This document shows, in pieces, positions 23,895 through 34,800 of a stretch of 64,000 nucleotides of DNA. A program made the position numbers and the translations under genes. Numbering within the stretch: position 1 is the first letter of the stretch; each line of letters opens with the position of its first letter. Under the pieces are notes generated by a model. That model was not told where the DNA came from, made no database searches, and was given only the letters and a program-made list of their open reading frames with translations. The stretch comes from Phoronis australis (lineage: Eukaryota > Phoronida > Phoronidae): NCBI GenBank assembly GCA_002633005.1, contig NMRA01000164.1, positions 157,085 through 221,084 of the forward strand, given 5' to 3'.

Positions 23895-24989
23895 ATGGCG
23901 CTACTTAGGAAAGAGTTCGTCTACTCAACAGATGAATTTGTTCATGATGTGCCATCTATGCACAGTGGATCTAAATTGTCTTTGACTAAGTTTGATATAA
24001 CCTTGAGGACACTGTGGGAAGAGGCCATGAAAAATTCCATGTTCAAATACAACCTGGGGGCAGTTGAAACCAAGGTCCTTCCCGGAAATAAATCTTATGT
24101 TTTACAAAGAAACATTCTCAGAGGCAGCATGAGGCGCAGACCGCAAGAAATTACAAGCATGAACCAACCTTTCAACTCAAAAGAATTCAATTTCAAGAAA
24201 GTAAGAGAAGGTGAAATTTTGATGGAGCTTAGGAAAAAAGAATCTGCGAAAGACAACAGTGCACTATCTCACGGAATGCTGAATGGTCTGAAAATGGGCA
24301 GGAACCTGCTCATAATCAACGTCAGTCCTTTAGAGTATGGACATGTATTGCTGGTCCCAGGAGTAGACAAAAACACTCCACAAAGATTAGATGCAAGTGC
24401 TATCAAGCAAGCTATTGAAATGCTTCTTTTGAGCTCACATCCAGGTTTTCGTCTTGGTTTCAACAGTTTGTGTGCTTTAGCATCCGTCAATCATCAGCAT
24501 GTTCACGCTTATTATACAGAATTTGAAATATATGGTGAGTATGTGAATGGAAACAGTTTGTATGAAGGATGCTCTGTTTATGAATTGGATGGGATGCCAT
24601 GTCGTGGATTTGGCTTTCAACTTTGTGATGGAGACGTTGAAACGCTATCACAGACGGCGTATCAATGTGTGGAGTATCTCCAAAGAAATGAGATAGCCCA
24701 TAATCTTTTCTTCACTCGTGGTGTGAAATTTGGCCATGGCAGATCAAGCACAGAACGAACTGTGCGTTTATTGTTGTATCCAAGGAAACCAATATTTGGT
24801 GTCAAAGAATTAACAATGTTCAACACGGCAGTGGTTGAATTAAGTGGTCACATAGTTGTTCTGGTTTCTGATGATTATGACAAGGCTACGGAGGAGGACA
24901 TTGATCACCAAATTTCTTCAGTTTCACTGGGTGCAGAAGAATTTGAAGGTGTAAAAGCCGATTTCATACAAATGTTGGCTAGCAGTTGA
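23895..24989 (+). CDS. GDPGP1: GDP-D-glucose phosphorylase 1 (HIT-like superfamily)
   Basis: Intronless ORF of 364 residues. It belongs to the GDP-hexose phosphorylase family (animal GDPGP1, plant VTC2), which cleaves GDP-D-glucose with phosphate to GDP plus glucose-1-phosphate. It is thought to clear this mis-made nucleotide sugar from the cytosol. Seen directly: the family block around residues 197-207 with a histidine triad H200-x-H202-x-H204 inside SVNHQHVHAYY. The middle histidine corresponds to the nucleophile of VTC2-type enzymes. Before it comes a strand-rich core with LLIINVSPLEYGHVLLVP, and a basic N-terminal third. Length is close to the human protein (about 385). The start is the ATG at 23895; two extra upstream in-frame codons begin with TTG and are not used. 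It shares a divergent promoter with the FET gene. The lack of introns is notable among intron-rich neighbours but also seen in GDPGP1 genes elsewhere. Confidence 0.9.
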   Translation: MALLRKEFVYSTDEFVHDVPSMHSGSKLSLTKFDITLRTLWEEAMKNSMFKYNLGAVETKVLPGNKSYVLQRNILRGSMRRRPQEITSMNQPFNSKEFNFKKVREGEILMELRKKESAKDNSALSHGMLNGLKMGRNLLIINVSPLEYGHVLLVPGVDKNTPQRLDASAIKQAIEMLLLSSHPGFRLGFNSLCALASVNHQHVHAYYTEFEIYGEYVNGNSLYEGCSVYELDGMPCRGFGFQLCDGDVETLSQTAYQCVEYLQRNEIAHNLFFTRGVKFGHGRSSTERTVRLLLYPRKPIFGVKELTMFNTAVVELSGHIVVLVSDDYDKATEEDIDHQISSVSLGAEEFEGVKADFIQMLASS

Positions 24990-27900
24990 TAACAAGACAA
25001 CTTGGGCTCATCTTCACATTCCAGTGATAGTTTAGCTTCCTTTGGCTGTGAGATTTTAGTTTGGCTGAGTGTTTCAGTTGCCAAAAGATATACCTATTGC
25101 AGCTTGACCTGAACACATCAGTTTGACTACAGTGTTCAACACTTAGTCTCACAACAATTTGTCAAATGGAATCTGGCAAAATTCCTCAAGTGGTCAATTG
25201 GGAATGGAGGTCGCCAAAACAAGGAAACCCCGTATGCGAGATGTAAAAGTCCTGACCCACAGAAACGGCGCACAGTTGGTAGTAGTGAGAAATGAAAAAT
25301 CGAGTTATTTTAGTTGAGTAGAAAGTTATAGGAGTGGATTGTGAGCTCGATAACGCCCTATTACCCTCCTCGTGTGCCCAATATTACTCCGATGTGGCGA
25401 CTTGGCATTTTTACTGTGTTACCAAACAAAATCTAAGGTCGCACGGATGACCTGCAGATCACCAAATCAACCCCTGGGCCAATACAAGGCATGTGTCCTT
25501 GCATCCATTACAACGGTCGGCATATCAATTCCAAGCACAGCTATTACAAGGTTACTACCACATACATCCAATCCACTTATCAAATTGGAAACTTTCTTTT
25601 AGCAATAGTATGTGAAACATGTCAAAAATATATTGACTGTCTCTATAGCATTCAGCGTTGAGCAGCGTGTCATGCATGAGCATTATCACCCAAATGCCTG
25701 GTTCTCTGGGATGGGAACCACTGTCTCCAAGTTCATCCGCCTTGCCATTCCTTTCAGTTGCATCATCCAAGCATTGATATTCCTTCAACATCAGGTCCAA
25801 ACAAATTACAACCACTAGATATTCATATCAAAACGGATATCCTTCAAATGTTCCGAGATAGTGGTAATTCTGGCCCTTTGCAAAAAAAAACAATAGAATA
25901 CTTCAACAGATTCCTTCCCAGTATGCCTGGTATTTGAAATCCCATTATAAACATTCGACATAGTACTCTTTAGTGTTGTGAGAGCACAAAAACTGTAGCG
26001 ACTTCTGTATGAGCTGAGAGAGATGAAACTAATGTTGGACTTGTTTCTGTGAATCATTTGAACATTCCACTCTACAGCAATGGTGGTTACACACTTTGTG
26101 ATGGCAAAGAATTTAAAGAACGCTGTGCTATTTCTCTGTTTTAAAATCTCCATCTGAGTTGTTTGTGAATAGGCCTACTTAAGATGTTCATTCATGTGGA
26201 AGTCTTAGTTGTCATCAGAGGTTAAGAACATCTTGAAGAAATACTGACCAGAGGAGAAATGTTTACATGACTGCCATGTAATTGGCTTGCTTTTCACAAC
26301 ATGCATTATTTCTAAATATGTGGTAACGGGATGTGCAAGACACATCGGTTTTGAATTTCCGGGTGTGAAACAGAAAGTTAGTAGCTTTGGTTGATGTAAG
26401 GGTATCAAAATTAACAATAGAGGCATTTAAAATATTTAGTCATATGTAACCCTTGTATTTTCATCAGAGGTTATTAAAAACATCTTCAAGAAATTCTGAC
26501 AAGAATTGCTTCTAACTCTTAAGGTAGTGCCATGTTTGAAAACAATGGGAAACAATACGTATCACAATACTAATACAGTTAAATAGAGCCAGTTGCACTG
26601 AATGCTCATTGGCGGATCTAGGATGTGGCAAGGGGACCGCCCAACAACGTAAGATGGATAACGTTTGGGTAATCCGGCAATAATTGTAAGTTGTTCTTGG
26701 GGCTGTTGTATTCAGCATATAAAGCGTCCCATTTCAACTAATTATACACCTACCTACGTCAAAGGCGTGAGGATAGGCCGGGCAAAACAAAATGTTTTTA
26801 AGAAGGGCGGCTTTTATTGAATTCTGTTACGCTCTGGCCAGTCTCCACTGAATCGGCAATCTAGAGCGAAACTATTGGTTATAGAACCCTGACCCTGGAT
26901 TGCTAACTTCGAGCTCGAATTGCTGAGGTTGCGCAGCGCATGCGTCGTTTTTGTTTTGTTCTGATGTATGTTCTTGCTATGGAATTTACTGTCTCTAAAA
27001 CGTTTCGCAAATCCGCTGTTTTCCTTCCGAATTACATAAGAATCATATCATTAGAAAGCCCTTCATCAGTTCTCTACTGTTTATGATTATAACAGAGGTA
27101 AAAGATAATTATACAATTCATAAATAATTATCATTTTACATACCTGGCACAGGTTTAAAAATATTTTTAATTCTAAGAAACAAGAGTGTTACCAAAATGC
27201 GAAAAATTCAGTAAAAATTCGGGATGTAGTGGCAGTTACAAAAAGCTACTTATCCAAGATCTGTCGTAGTGTGGATAGATTATTACATAGGTTGCAATGT
27301 ATCAATTTCCATAGTAGAAGGAAGAGATGGTCATATGTTATTGATAGTAGTTTATAAATGAACTCAATTCTTCAGGAAGTAAAAATTGGCGATCCTGACA
27401 CCTGCAGTGTATGTTACCATAAACAAGAGACATTGGAACATATTGATGTTACTAATGAAAGTGGACTCTGGAAAATAACATGGAGTATATTCAAGACAAG
27501 GAAATTGTCATTTTTAGCTGAGCACCAGTTGCATAGTTGTCAACACTAAGTGAAAAATCAGGTCAACTGAAAAGAGGGACATCTGGATCCATGCCCAAAC
27601 GCAAAGGTGAAATATTTGCTGCAACACACAAAAACGTTCTTATAGCATTTTTGTCAAACAGGAGACTTACCGTGATTTTCCGTACATAAGCCCTCCCGAT
27701 TGATAAAAAGCCCATGGGCGTTAATTTGATGTTACAACTTCTGGTGTCAAGTGTCCAGATAGGGGGCGTTTATTCGGAAAATTTCCTCTTAAAAGCCCAC
27801 TCAGTGTCAACTTTAAGCCACAAATTCAGTTTTGTAGAGCATTCGTTATTTACAAAAATGGACAAAGACGTAAAATTAATTAAAAAGCAGTTTTACGAAA

Positions 27901-28960
27901 AATCCCAGGTCGCCAAACACAATCTGAGGTTGCATTGGGCACAAAATCTGATCCACGGGAAATGAGTTTGAACCCTGGGCGTTAAAGTGTGAGAAATTTT
28001 TGGAGCCCCATGTTGATTTCTGTCATTCACCCTCAGCCACCAGAAACTGGGCCTACCTGCGTTTTAACAAGGGATTTTGAAACGGCCCCATTGGCAGTTT
28101 ATACCAGTGTTCGGTTGCATGAAACAGTCCCAAATAAGGACTTAGTTCCCTAAATCTTTTGCGTATTTTTTTTCGTACTTTACTCACAGATGTAATATTT
28201 TTTTCTATAATATCTTTATTATGAGCTCTTCTTTGACCAATGACATGTCCAAATAGTATTACTAAAAACAGAGTCAAAATAATAAGGGATTTATTTCTTA
28301 TGCACGTATTAATTATGAAGCAGCGGAGACTTGTATTTTTTCTCGAAAGATCACAAGTGTATCTTTCCTTTTTCGATAGCCTCAACACTCATGCGGCGCC
28401 TCCGACCACACGAATCAGCCGTTTGTGCCCGCTACATAGCCTTGCTTAGTGTACACGGCAGTATTAGCTTATCCCGCAGGTCATCATCCAAGACCATTTT
28501 CCAGTTGTACACCAGTACTACACGGACCCTCCCAAGTACCTTGTCGCACAAAGCTAGTTTTCATGCAGTTCTTATCGTTAACTGCGTTCTCCTTTTTGTA
28601 ACACAATAGGCTAAAACAGAATTATGGGTATCGAATATAATAGGGCCCAGCAGTGTAACCAGAACGTTAAAAATACTTGCCCAAGTCGGAACAAAAACTG
28701 CCTTCCGTCGAAGAAAATAACTATTGATTTGTTGGCCACTTTCCGCAAAAATTGTTCTTGTTTCTTACTCATGAATATGAAAAGTAGCTTAGTGTTGCAA
28801 AAATCATCATGCTCAGCAATAAAAAGATGACCTGCCGTGACAAGTCAATTTGTAGAGCAAAAACAAACTGCTAGCTCTTCCCAAGTTCAGAAATCATACA
28901 AAGAATTTTGACTAGGATCAATTAGAGACCAATTTTAAAACAGAAAGTGGTATAAAAAAA
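24990..28960. other. intergenic region between GDPGP1 and the unidentified 3' exon
   Basis: No convincing exon found. A short TTACCGTGATTTTCCGTAC end with AAGCCCTCCC near 27668-27700 resembles the ends of the element at 34603-36415. Otherwise AT-rich sequence with short chance ORFs. Confidence 0.5.
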
Positions 28961-29074
28961 GATTAGCTTTTGTGACGGACGGCGTCTTTAATAACTTGCG
29001 GTCTTAAACCCAGTCTAAAACGAAACCATACTTTTAACGATTGAAAGCAGTTATTAATAATCCTTCAAAGAGAC

Positions 29075-29951
29075 AATTTTTATTCAGTTTATTTAACAAC
29101 ACATCTCAAATTGTTCCTTAATCAGAAGAATGGGGCTGGAAAAGTTCGTGTGAGACCATAACACAACACACCGTGATATGGCAATGTAACTGCTTTAAAA
29201 TAATTTTCAAGAAAAACCAGTGCCCCTAATTAGACTAAGGAACAATATGAGAGTAATCTCGTCCCAAGTAAGTTTTTGTGACGGATGGTGTATTTAATAG
29301 CTGCTGCAAATAGGGACTAGTTCTGGGATACATCAACCTTGAAAATAAACTGGGACAATCAAACATGAGAACATTCTCGAAGAATGCACCAAATAACAAA
29401 AGATGACATCAGCAGAAATTAAGGTACATTTTTTAAATTATTTTATTCCAAACTCACAGCTACAGACAACTCTTCATAATAATCCAGAGTTCAAAATATG
29501 AACATGCTTTTGTGAAAGGAAAGCTAATTCTATTGTCAAGGAGACAGTCCTGAGCCCATGGGGTTAAAACACTACTGAAGGTCTTCCTTGTGCCCTCCAA
29601 CTCCTGTAAACAACAAGCTTTTATCCTCCCCCCTTTCCAATTCAATCTTTCTTTTCTGCATATAATAAACAGATTTTAATTGAAGGCCACTCATTTTCCT
29701 GTCCTGTGGGGACCTCAGGTGAACAATTCTTTCTATAATATTTGAACTCCTACAATTACACCAAATATGCCTTACAAATTATACAAAATGACAAAGCCAG
29801 AGACATCTGAAGCCTACACCAATACTTCCCAGCGCAACATCACCAACAAGCTAAACCATATTTAGTCTGCAAAATAATCATGAACAATCAAATGTACAAT
29901 ACACAAGTTTGTATAGTCAACTTACATCTGCAGAAACCCCTTGAATTCTTC
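29075..29951 (-). other. probable 3' UTR of the unidentified gene; source of a duplicated segment
   Basis: Non-coding stretch downstream of the stop at 29952, ending near AATAAA (about 29078, minus strand). Positions 29075-29842 match 323-1090 base for base over long runs, with small indels. Confidence 0.45.
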
Positions 29952-30091
29952 TTATTTTTGCAACTCCTTAAGATCTGACAGGCTAAGAAAAGGCAACTTC
30001 TTAAGAAAAAGTTCAGAATCCTGCCTGTCAAAAGAAATGTCTTGGTCGTCCAAAAAGTACTCAAACATCTCTCCAGGTGTCTTGTTACACT
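29952..30091 (-). CDS. candidate 3'-terminal coding exon of an unidentified gene
   Basis: Minus-strand open segment of 45 residues ending in TAA, preceded by an acceptor (TTCTATTCAG). Composition is protein-like: acidic, then leucine-rich, with FLKKLPFLSLSDLKELQK at the end. It begins two bases into a codon. No family is recognised. Two upstream candidate exons (31445-31541 and 31167-31272) each end one base into a codon, so either would join in frame. The sequence to its left (29075-29842) looks like its 3' UTR, with AATAAA near 29078, and has a diverged copy at 323-1090. It may be a small gene, alternative 3' exons of the MARVEL gene immediately upstream, or a remnant. Confidence 0.45.
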
Positions 30092-30372
30092 CTGAATAGA
30101 AATACATTCAATTTTAACAATGCCATTAGTCAAAGTAAAAATAGACTTCTGTACTTTTCTCAAACAAAAAATGCATCACCTAATTACCTTAAGCATATGC
30201 ATTTAAAATTTTTAATTATGTGACCCAGTGATTATGGTATATAAGATCCCCTAAAGAATTATAATTTAATCATTACTTAAGTTTAAAATTTAATGTGTGT
30301 TTTGTAAAATTACAAAATGTAAAACTCCCAATTCAGTTACCAGGTTCAGGATACTGGCAGCATACAAGCATA

Positions 30373-30425
30373 CAAATATATATATGTATATGTGTGTATA
30401 TGTATATGTATATATATTTATATAC
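30373..30425. repeat. TA/TG microsatellite
   Basis: About 50 bp of alternating ATATAT/GTATAT. Confidence 0.9.
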
Positions 30426-31166
30426 ATCAACAGTTTTAATAGACAAAGTAAAGTATAAATACAATATACTCAACAGCGATGTAATAAAATTTTCTTTAGT
30501 GGGCGAGGGTGGTACACATGTGATGAGCACCCCCTTCGACCATAGACAGTATATCGATTCAACCGATAATATTTTTCTGGTCGCTTCCCTGCTTCCCGAA
30601 TCCCGGTCTGTGCTTGTACCAAATACAGACCCGGTTCAAATCGAAAAAGGCTGTCATTTCAATTAAGAGGCAAAACATGTAGAGAAAAGACACCACATCT
30701 AGCAAGTATAAATGTACCTATGTGATCAAGTTAAAGTACTTCATATACAAACACTGAGGGAATTTAAGCACGAGTATGAGAAAAATATTACATTTTAAAT
30801 TCAAAGCACCTCCCAAAATTGAAAATTGTCTATTTTTATAGGCTTAATAAACGGCAAAAAATTTCAGAGTTGAAGTACATGATGTCTGATTTACAGTTTA
30901 AATGATGCCAAATATTACAAACAAATTCAACAGGTCATTTTTATGAGAATTCTGCAAACTAAAATTCAACTTGTTCGCTGAATAGTTATTAAGTATGTGA
31001 AAAGAACATTTACTGAATAATCGCTAACAGGTATGCCAAAGAGAATCACCAAGCAAAGTCTGTCCATAAAAATCCCTGACATAACTTAGGCCTAAAGCTA
31101 CACCTGAATCAAAATAAAAACATTCAATGTAATTACCATAAAACATCAAAAATGCTATTTCTGTAC

Positions 31167-31272
31167 CTAAATACAACTTTATTACCTCTGGTACCTTTTC
31201 ATTGGTACATATACATAAATCGATACTAACAACCTCAAAAATATTCAACCATGATTCACGTAGACATGTTTT
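31167..31272 (-). CDS. alternative candidate internal exon
   Basis: Minus strand, 106 nt, open (35 codons plus one base), between acceptor ACATATCAG and donor GTACAG. Peptide includes ESWLNIFEVVSIDLCICTNE. It enters in phase 0 and leaves in phase 1, exactly like 31445-31541. The two cannot be joined to each other in frame, but either can join 29952-30091. Weakly supported. Confidence 0.22.
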
Positions 31273-31444
31273 CTGATATGTTAAGACATTTATTTGCTAG
31301 ACTTAACGAGGAAGTATTTAATGGAAGCAATGTGCATTTGGCACTTGAAAGTATTGAGCAGTATAAAACTACTGCTTGAACAAGATACCTTGGTGCTAGC
31401 ATACAAACTCAACTACATAAATTTAAAAGCCACAAATTACATAC

Positions 31445-31541
31445 GGTCTTTGCCTTTGTTTTCATGACCAAAACACAACACAAACTCAGCCATCCTTAAA
31501 ATATTTTTGTTGAATCCCTTTGCCCAGCCTTTACTCCCTTG
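31445..31541 (-). CDS. candidate internal exon upstream of the unidentified 3' exon
   Basis: Minus strand, 97 nt, open throughout (32 codons plus one base). It lies between an acceptor (TTGCCTATAG) and a GTATGT donor. Its outgoing phase fits the exon at 29952-30091. The peptide includes ILRMAEFVLCFGHENKGKD. Phase at entry is 0, which also fits the donors of the MARVEL gene. No homology recognised; based on splice logic alone. Confidence 0.3.
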
Positions 31542-31842
31542 CTATAGGCAAGTCAGATTAATATATCATTATCCACTGTTCAATGTCAAACTTTGTTTTT
31601 ACAATCGTAAAAAAAAATTTTTTGTCACATCGCAAATATGTTTTAGTCGCACGCATATTTTACCACAGGTCACACGAGGGAAGACAAACTCAATTTCATT
31701 TTACACACCATAGGAAACTAGTCTGTGCCAAGATTCTAAGCACATGCATACCAAATGTAATACATACACAGCAGCCTAAATGAAGAAGACACAAATAATG
31801 CAATAATTTGTTTGAAGAGAAACATTTCATTGAAATCACTCA

Positions 31843-34800
31843 TTAGTAGGTTTCCTTCTCCGTGGTGACGGTCGTGGTGGTTGTGTTCGAAGATGTGGTC
31901 ATTGTTGCTGAGGTAACGCCACTTCTGAAGAGTTGAAACAGGAAAAAGCAGTCGACGATGAGCACAACCATTAGTGCAAAGGCAAAGAACTGTAAGAAAA
32001 GTATGGTTAAAGTACGTAGGACCTTATCGACAAGTTTGTGTATTTAGCCAAATGCCTACACAAAATTAACCTGGTAAAAATAGAAAGCCAGAACATTTTG
32101 ATTGGCAACTTTGTGCTAATCTGCCATTTATTGGGTCAAGTGACCATGTGAACTTAGTTAATTTTAGCAAAGGAAAAGGTACATTCAACAAATTTCAGTG
32201 GATGTAAATTTTCACGTGATAGATCTCAAAAACTTTGGCAGAGTTTTCTAAATCATCATTTTGTTTTTGTTTTATGAAAATTTGGAGGATTTTTTAATAA
32301 AAACAAACAAGTCTTATTTTTTGGTTAGTCCCTCAGACAAAAGTGGAACATTTTATAATCAACTCCAGAAATAGCATGTCAGAGAACAGTGCACATTTAG
32401 AATGGTATCTGAAAAGTTCAATAAGAATTTGATTCGGATCGGGCATTTCTGAGACATGATTTTTCCTAAGTGATCAACAATACTGGGAACAGTGTCAAAA
32501 GCATTCCAAATATACTCTTTGGCATGCTCCTTCCTTTCCCAAAGAAGAGCACTTACAAAAATATTGACCCAATAATATAATTGCATGTTGTACCAGATGT
32601 GTGCAGGCCACACACCTGGGTCCAATGCACTGATCACCTTGAGCCATTTCTATGCATTATTAATATATAGTTAAAACCGAGCTGAGGAGCTAAAAACTCG
32701 ACTCAAGGGTCTAGAAGTGTGGCCCAATGGGACGCGAACCCACGACCTCAAGTAAAGAAGCTGGCGCCTATCACACTAGGTCACACTGACTCCTCTATAA
32801 TGTTAACTTGGTCTCCCTACAGATTATATTCACTAACAAGGAAATTTTAGAAGTGCAAGCCACCTGTTGACACTCCTTTCCAGTCTCCAGTTACAGGAGC
32901 ATTAATCAGTGAAACGCATCTTTTGTAAGTACTTACTGAAGCAGCACCCATGGCTGGATAACTCCCAACAACGGCAGCCACAATTCCAGCAATAAAACAA
33001 AACAGAGCCATCACGGCAAAATAAATCAGCTCCTGCAAAATGAGAAATACGTTCACCATGTTGCTTATCTTAAGTTCGCACAAAAGGAGCAGAGAAATTG
33101 CTAAAAATAGTTTCGAGTTCGTTTAGAGTACAAAGATTAGAGACCGGGCCCAGGTCTCTACATTCAAACCATTGTGCAAATTCTCCTCCCTTAGTGTGGT
33201 TTATAGGATTAGTTGTAATGACTCTCACCAGCATGTTGCAGTAGACATTGTCACTAGAGAACATACTTTTGCCATTCACACTAACAAAGCTGCTGCTGGT
33301 TGAGTGAATTTATGGTAGTTTGGTATGTTTGAGTAAATATACCTGTTGTTTTTTCAGTTAGTTTAGAGTGCCTTCCCACTAGAGGCGAAACTTCCCTAAA
33401 AGCGAGGTAGTTAATCCGCAAGTGAAATTTCGATGAAAATAGTTGGATTTAAAAGCGAAGTTTCGGTAGCAAAATTCAAAAACCGAAACTTCGGTTTGGT
33501 GGGAAAGGTCTAAGTGAAATTTCGGCAAGTTGTCAGTAGAGGTCATGGCAATGATGTAAGATCATGCTAGACTCAATGAGATATCACACAAAACTTATTC
33601 TTTGTCACTGTAGCATCGCCAACATGCTCTCAATAGACGCACATAAATAAATAAAAGAATACACATCTGATGAATAGTGACATTGATCATTTTCATAAAT
33701 ACTAATAAATGGCGGGAGAATAATTTAGACAGTTAATCTTGAACCCACCACTCAATATTCGTACAAATGAACTGCGCTGTCTGGTGTTTATTCCGATGAC
33801 TAGCAATAACTTCGATGTCGCTATTTAGTAGGAAAGGTAGGCAAAAGTTTCTGCAAAGCTTCAGTTAACAGAAATTCCCCTAATGAGAAAGCACCTTTAG
33901 CGTTTGAAACTGTTTCGTGTACATTGCTTTATTGTCTAGATAATGTTTTAGTGATTAAAGTGAAACGTTGCACGTGAAAATCTATGTAGTAGTGCTTATT
34001 TTTGAATTTCTCACTAAGATTTCATTTGGCGACCTAGAATTAATTTTCAGTTTTGGCGACCTCAGATTTTTGCCAAGTAGCCAAATGCAGCTTGGCGCTA
34101 AGCTAAGCGTCGAGTGCTGACTGGTATCTTACTTTTCCCTGTCTAAATTTATGTTCAATATTTTCGCAAGTTTGTCAGCCAGATTATTCTTTGACTAACC
34201 GTACAGCAATTTTACCTTATTATTTTGAAATTGCCTGTTTAATGTTATGTTTACACTGTTTACAAGAGTTAATTACTCTCAATTAAACATGATTAGTCCA
34301 ACAGAAAATCGGCCGTGTTATTCAATCGTTACTTAACAAATATCACATCCCAATTAGCAGCAAATCTAAAATGGCAAGAGTATCAGTTCGTACTACCGGG
34401 CTCCGGTAGTAAGGCTTCAGGCTGAATGAAAATTCTTCCGTTTAATGTAAACTCATTAATACTAATATTCAACTATTTGGCAACATTCCAAATTTTCTTT
34501 CTGAGTTATTTCACCACCAGTTAGTATTTTATAAGAAATAGGCCATCGCTCATTGCTCAGACCATTGGCCACCTAACAAAATTGCCCGAGACCACCAGCA
34601 TCTTACCGTAAACGTTCGAGTTAACGCCCTGGGCGGTTAAATTGGCAAACCCAAAAAATCAGGGGTGGGCGGTTAACCAGACATGGACGCTTAAACGTGA
34701 AACTTCTAAAAATCCAGGGTGGGCGGTTAACCGAACATGGGCGCTTATTACGACAGGAAAGCGCCCTGGGCGGTTAATCTTACCTCGTGATCTAAGTACC

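Noticed and set aside
30295-30666. 123-codon ORF on the plus strand
   Set aside because: Begins through a TA microsatellite; the remainder is unsupported by splice sites or homology.
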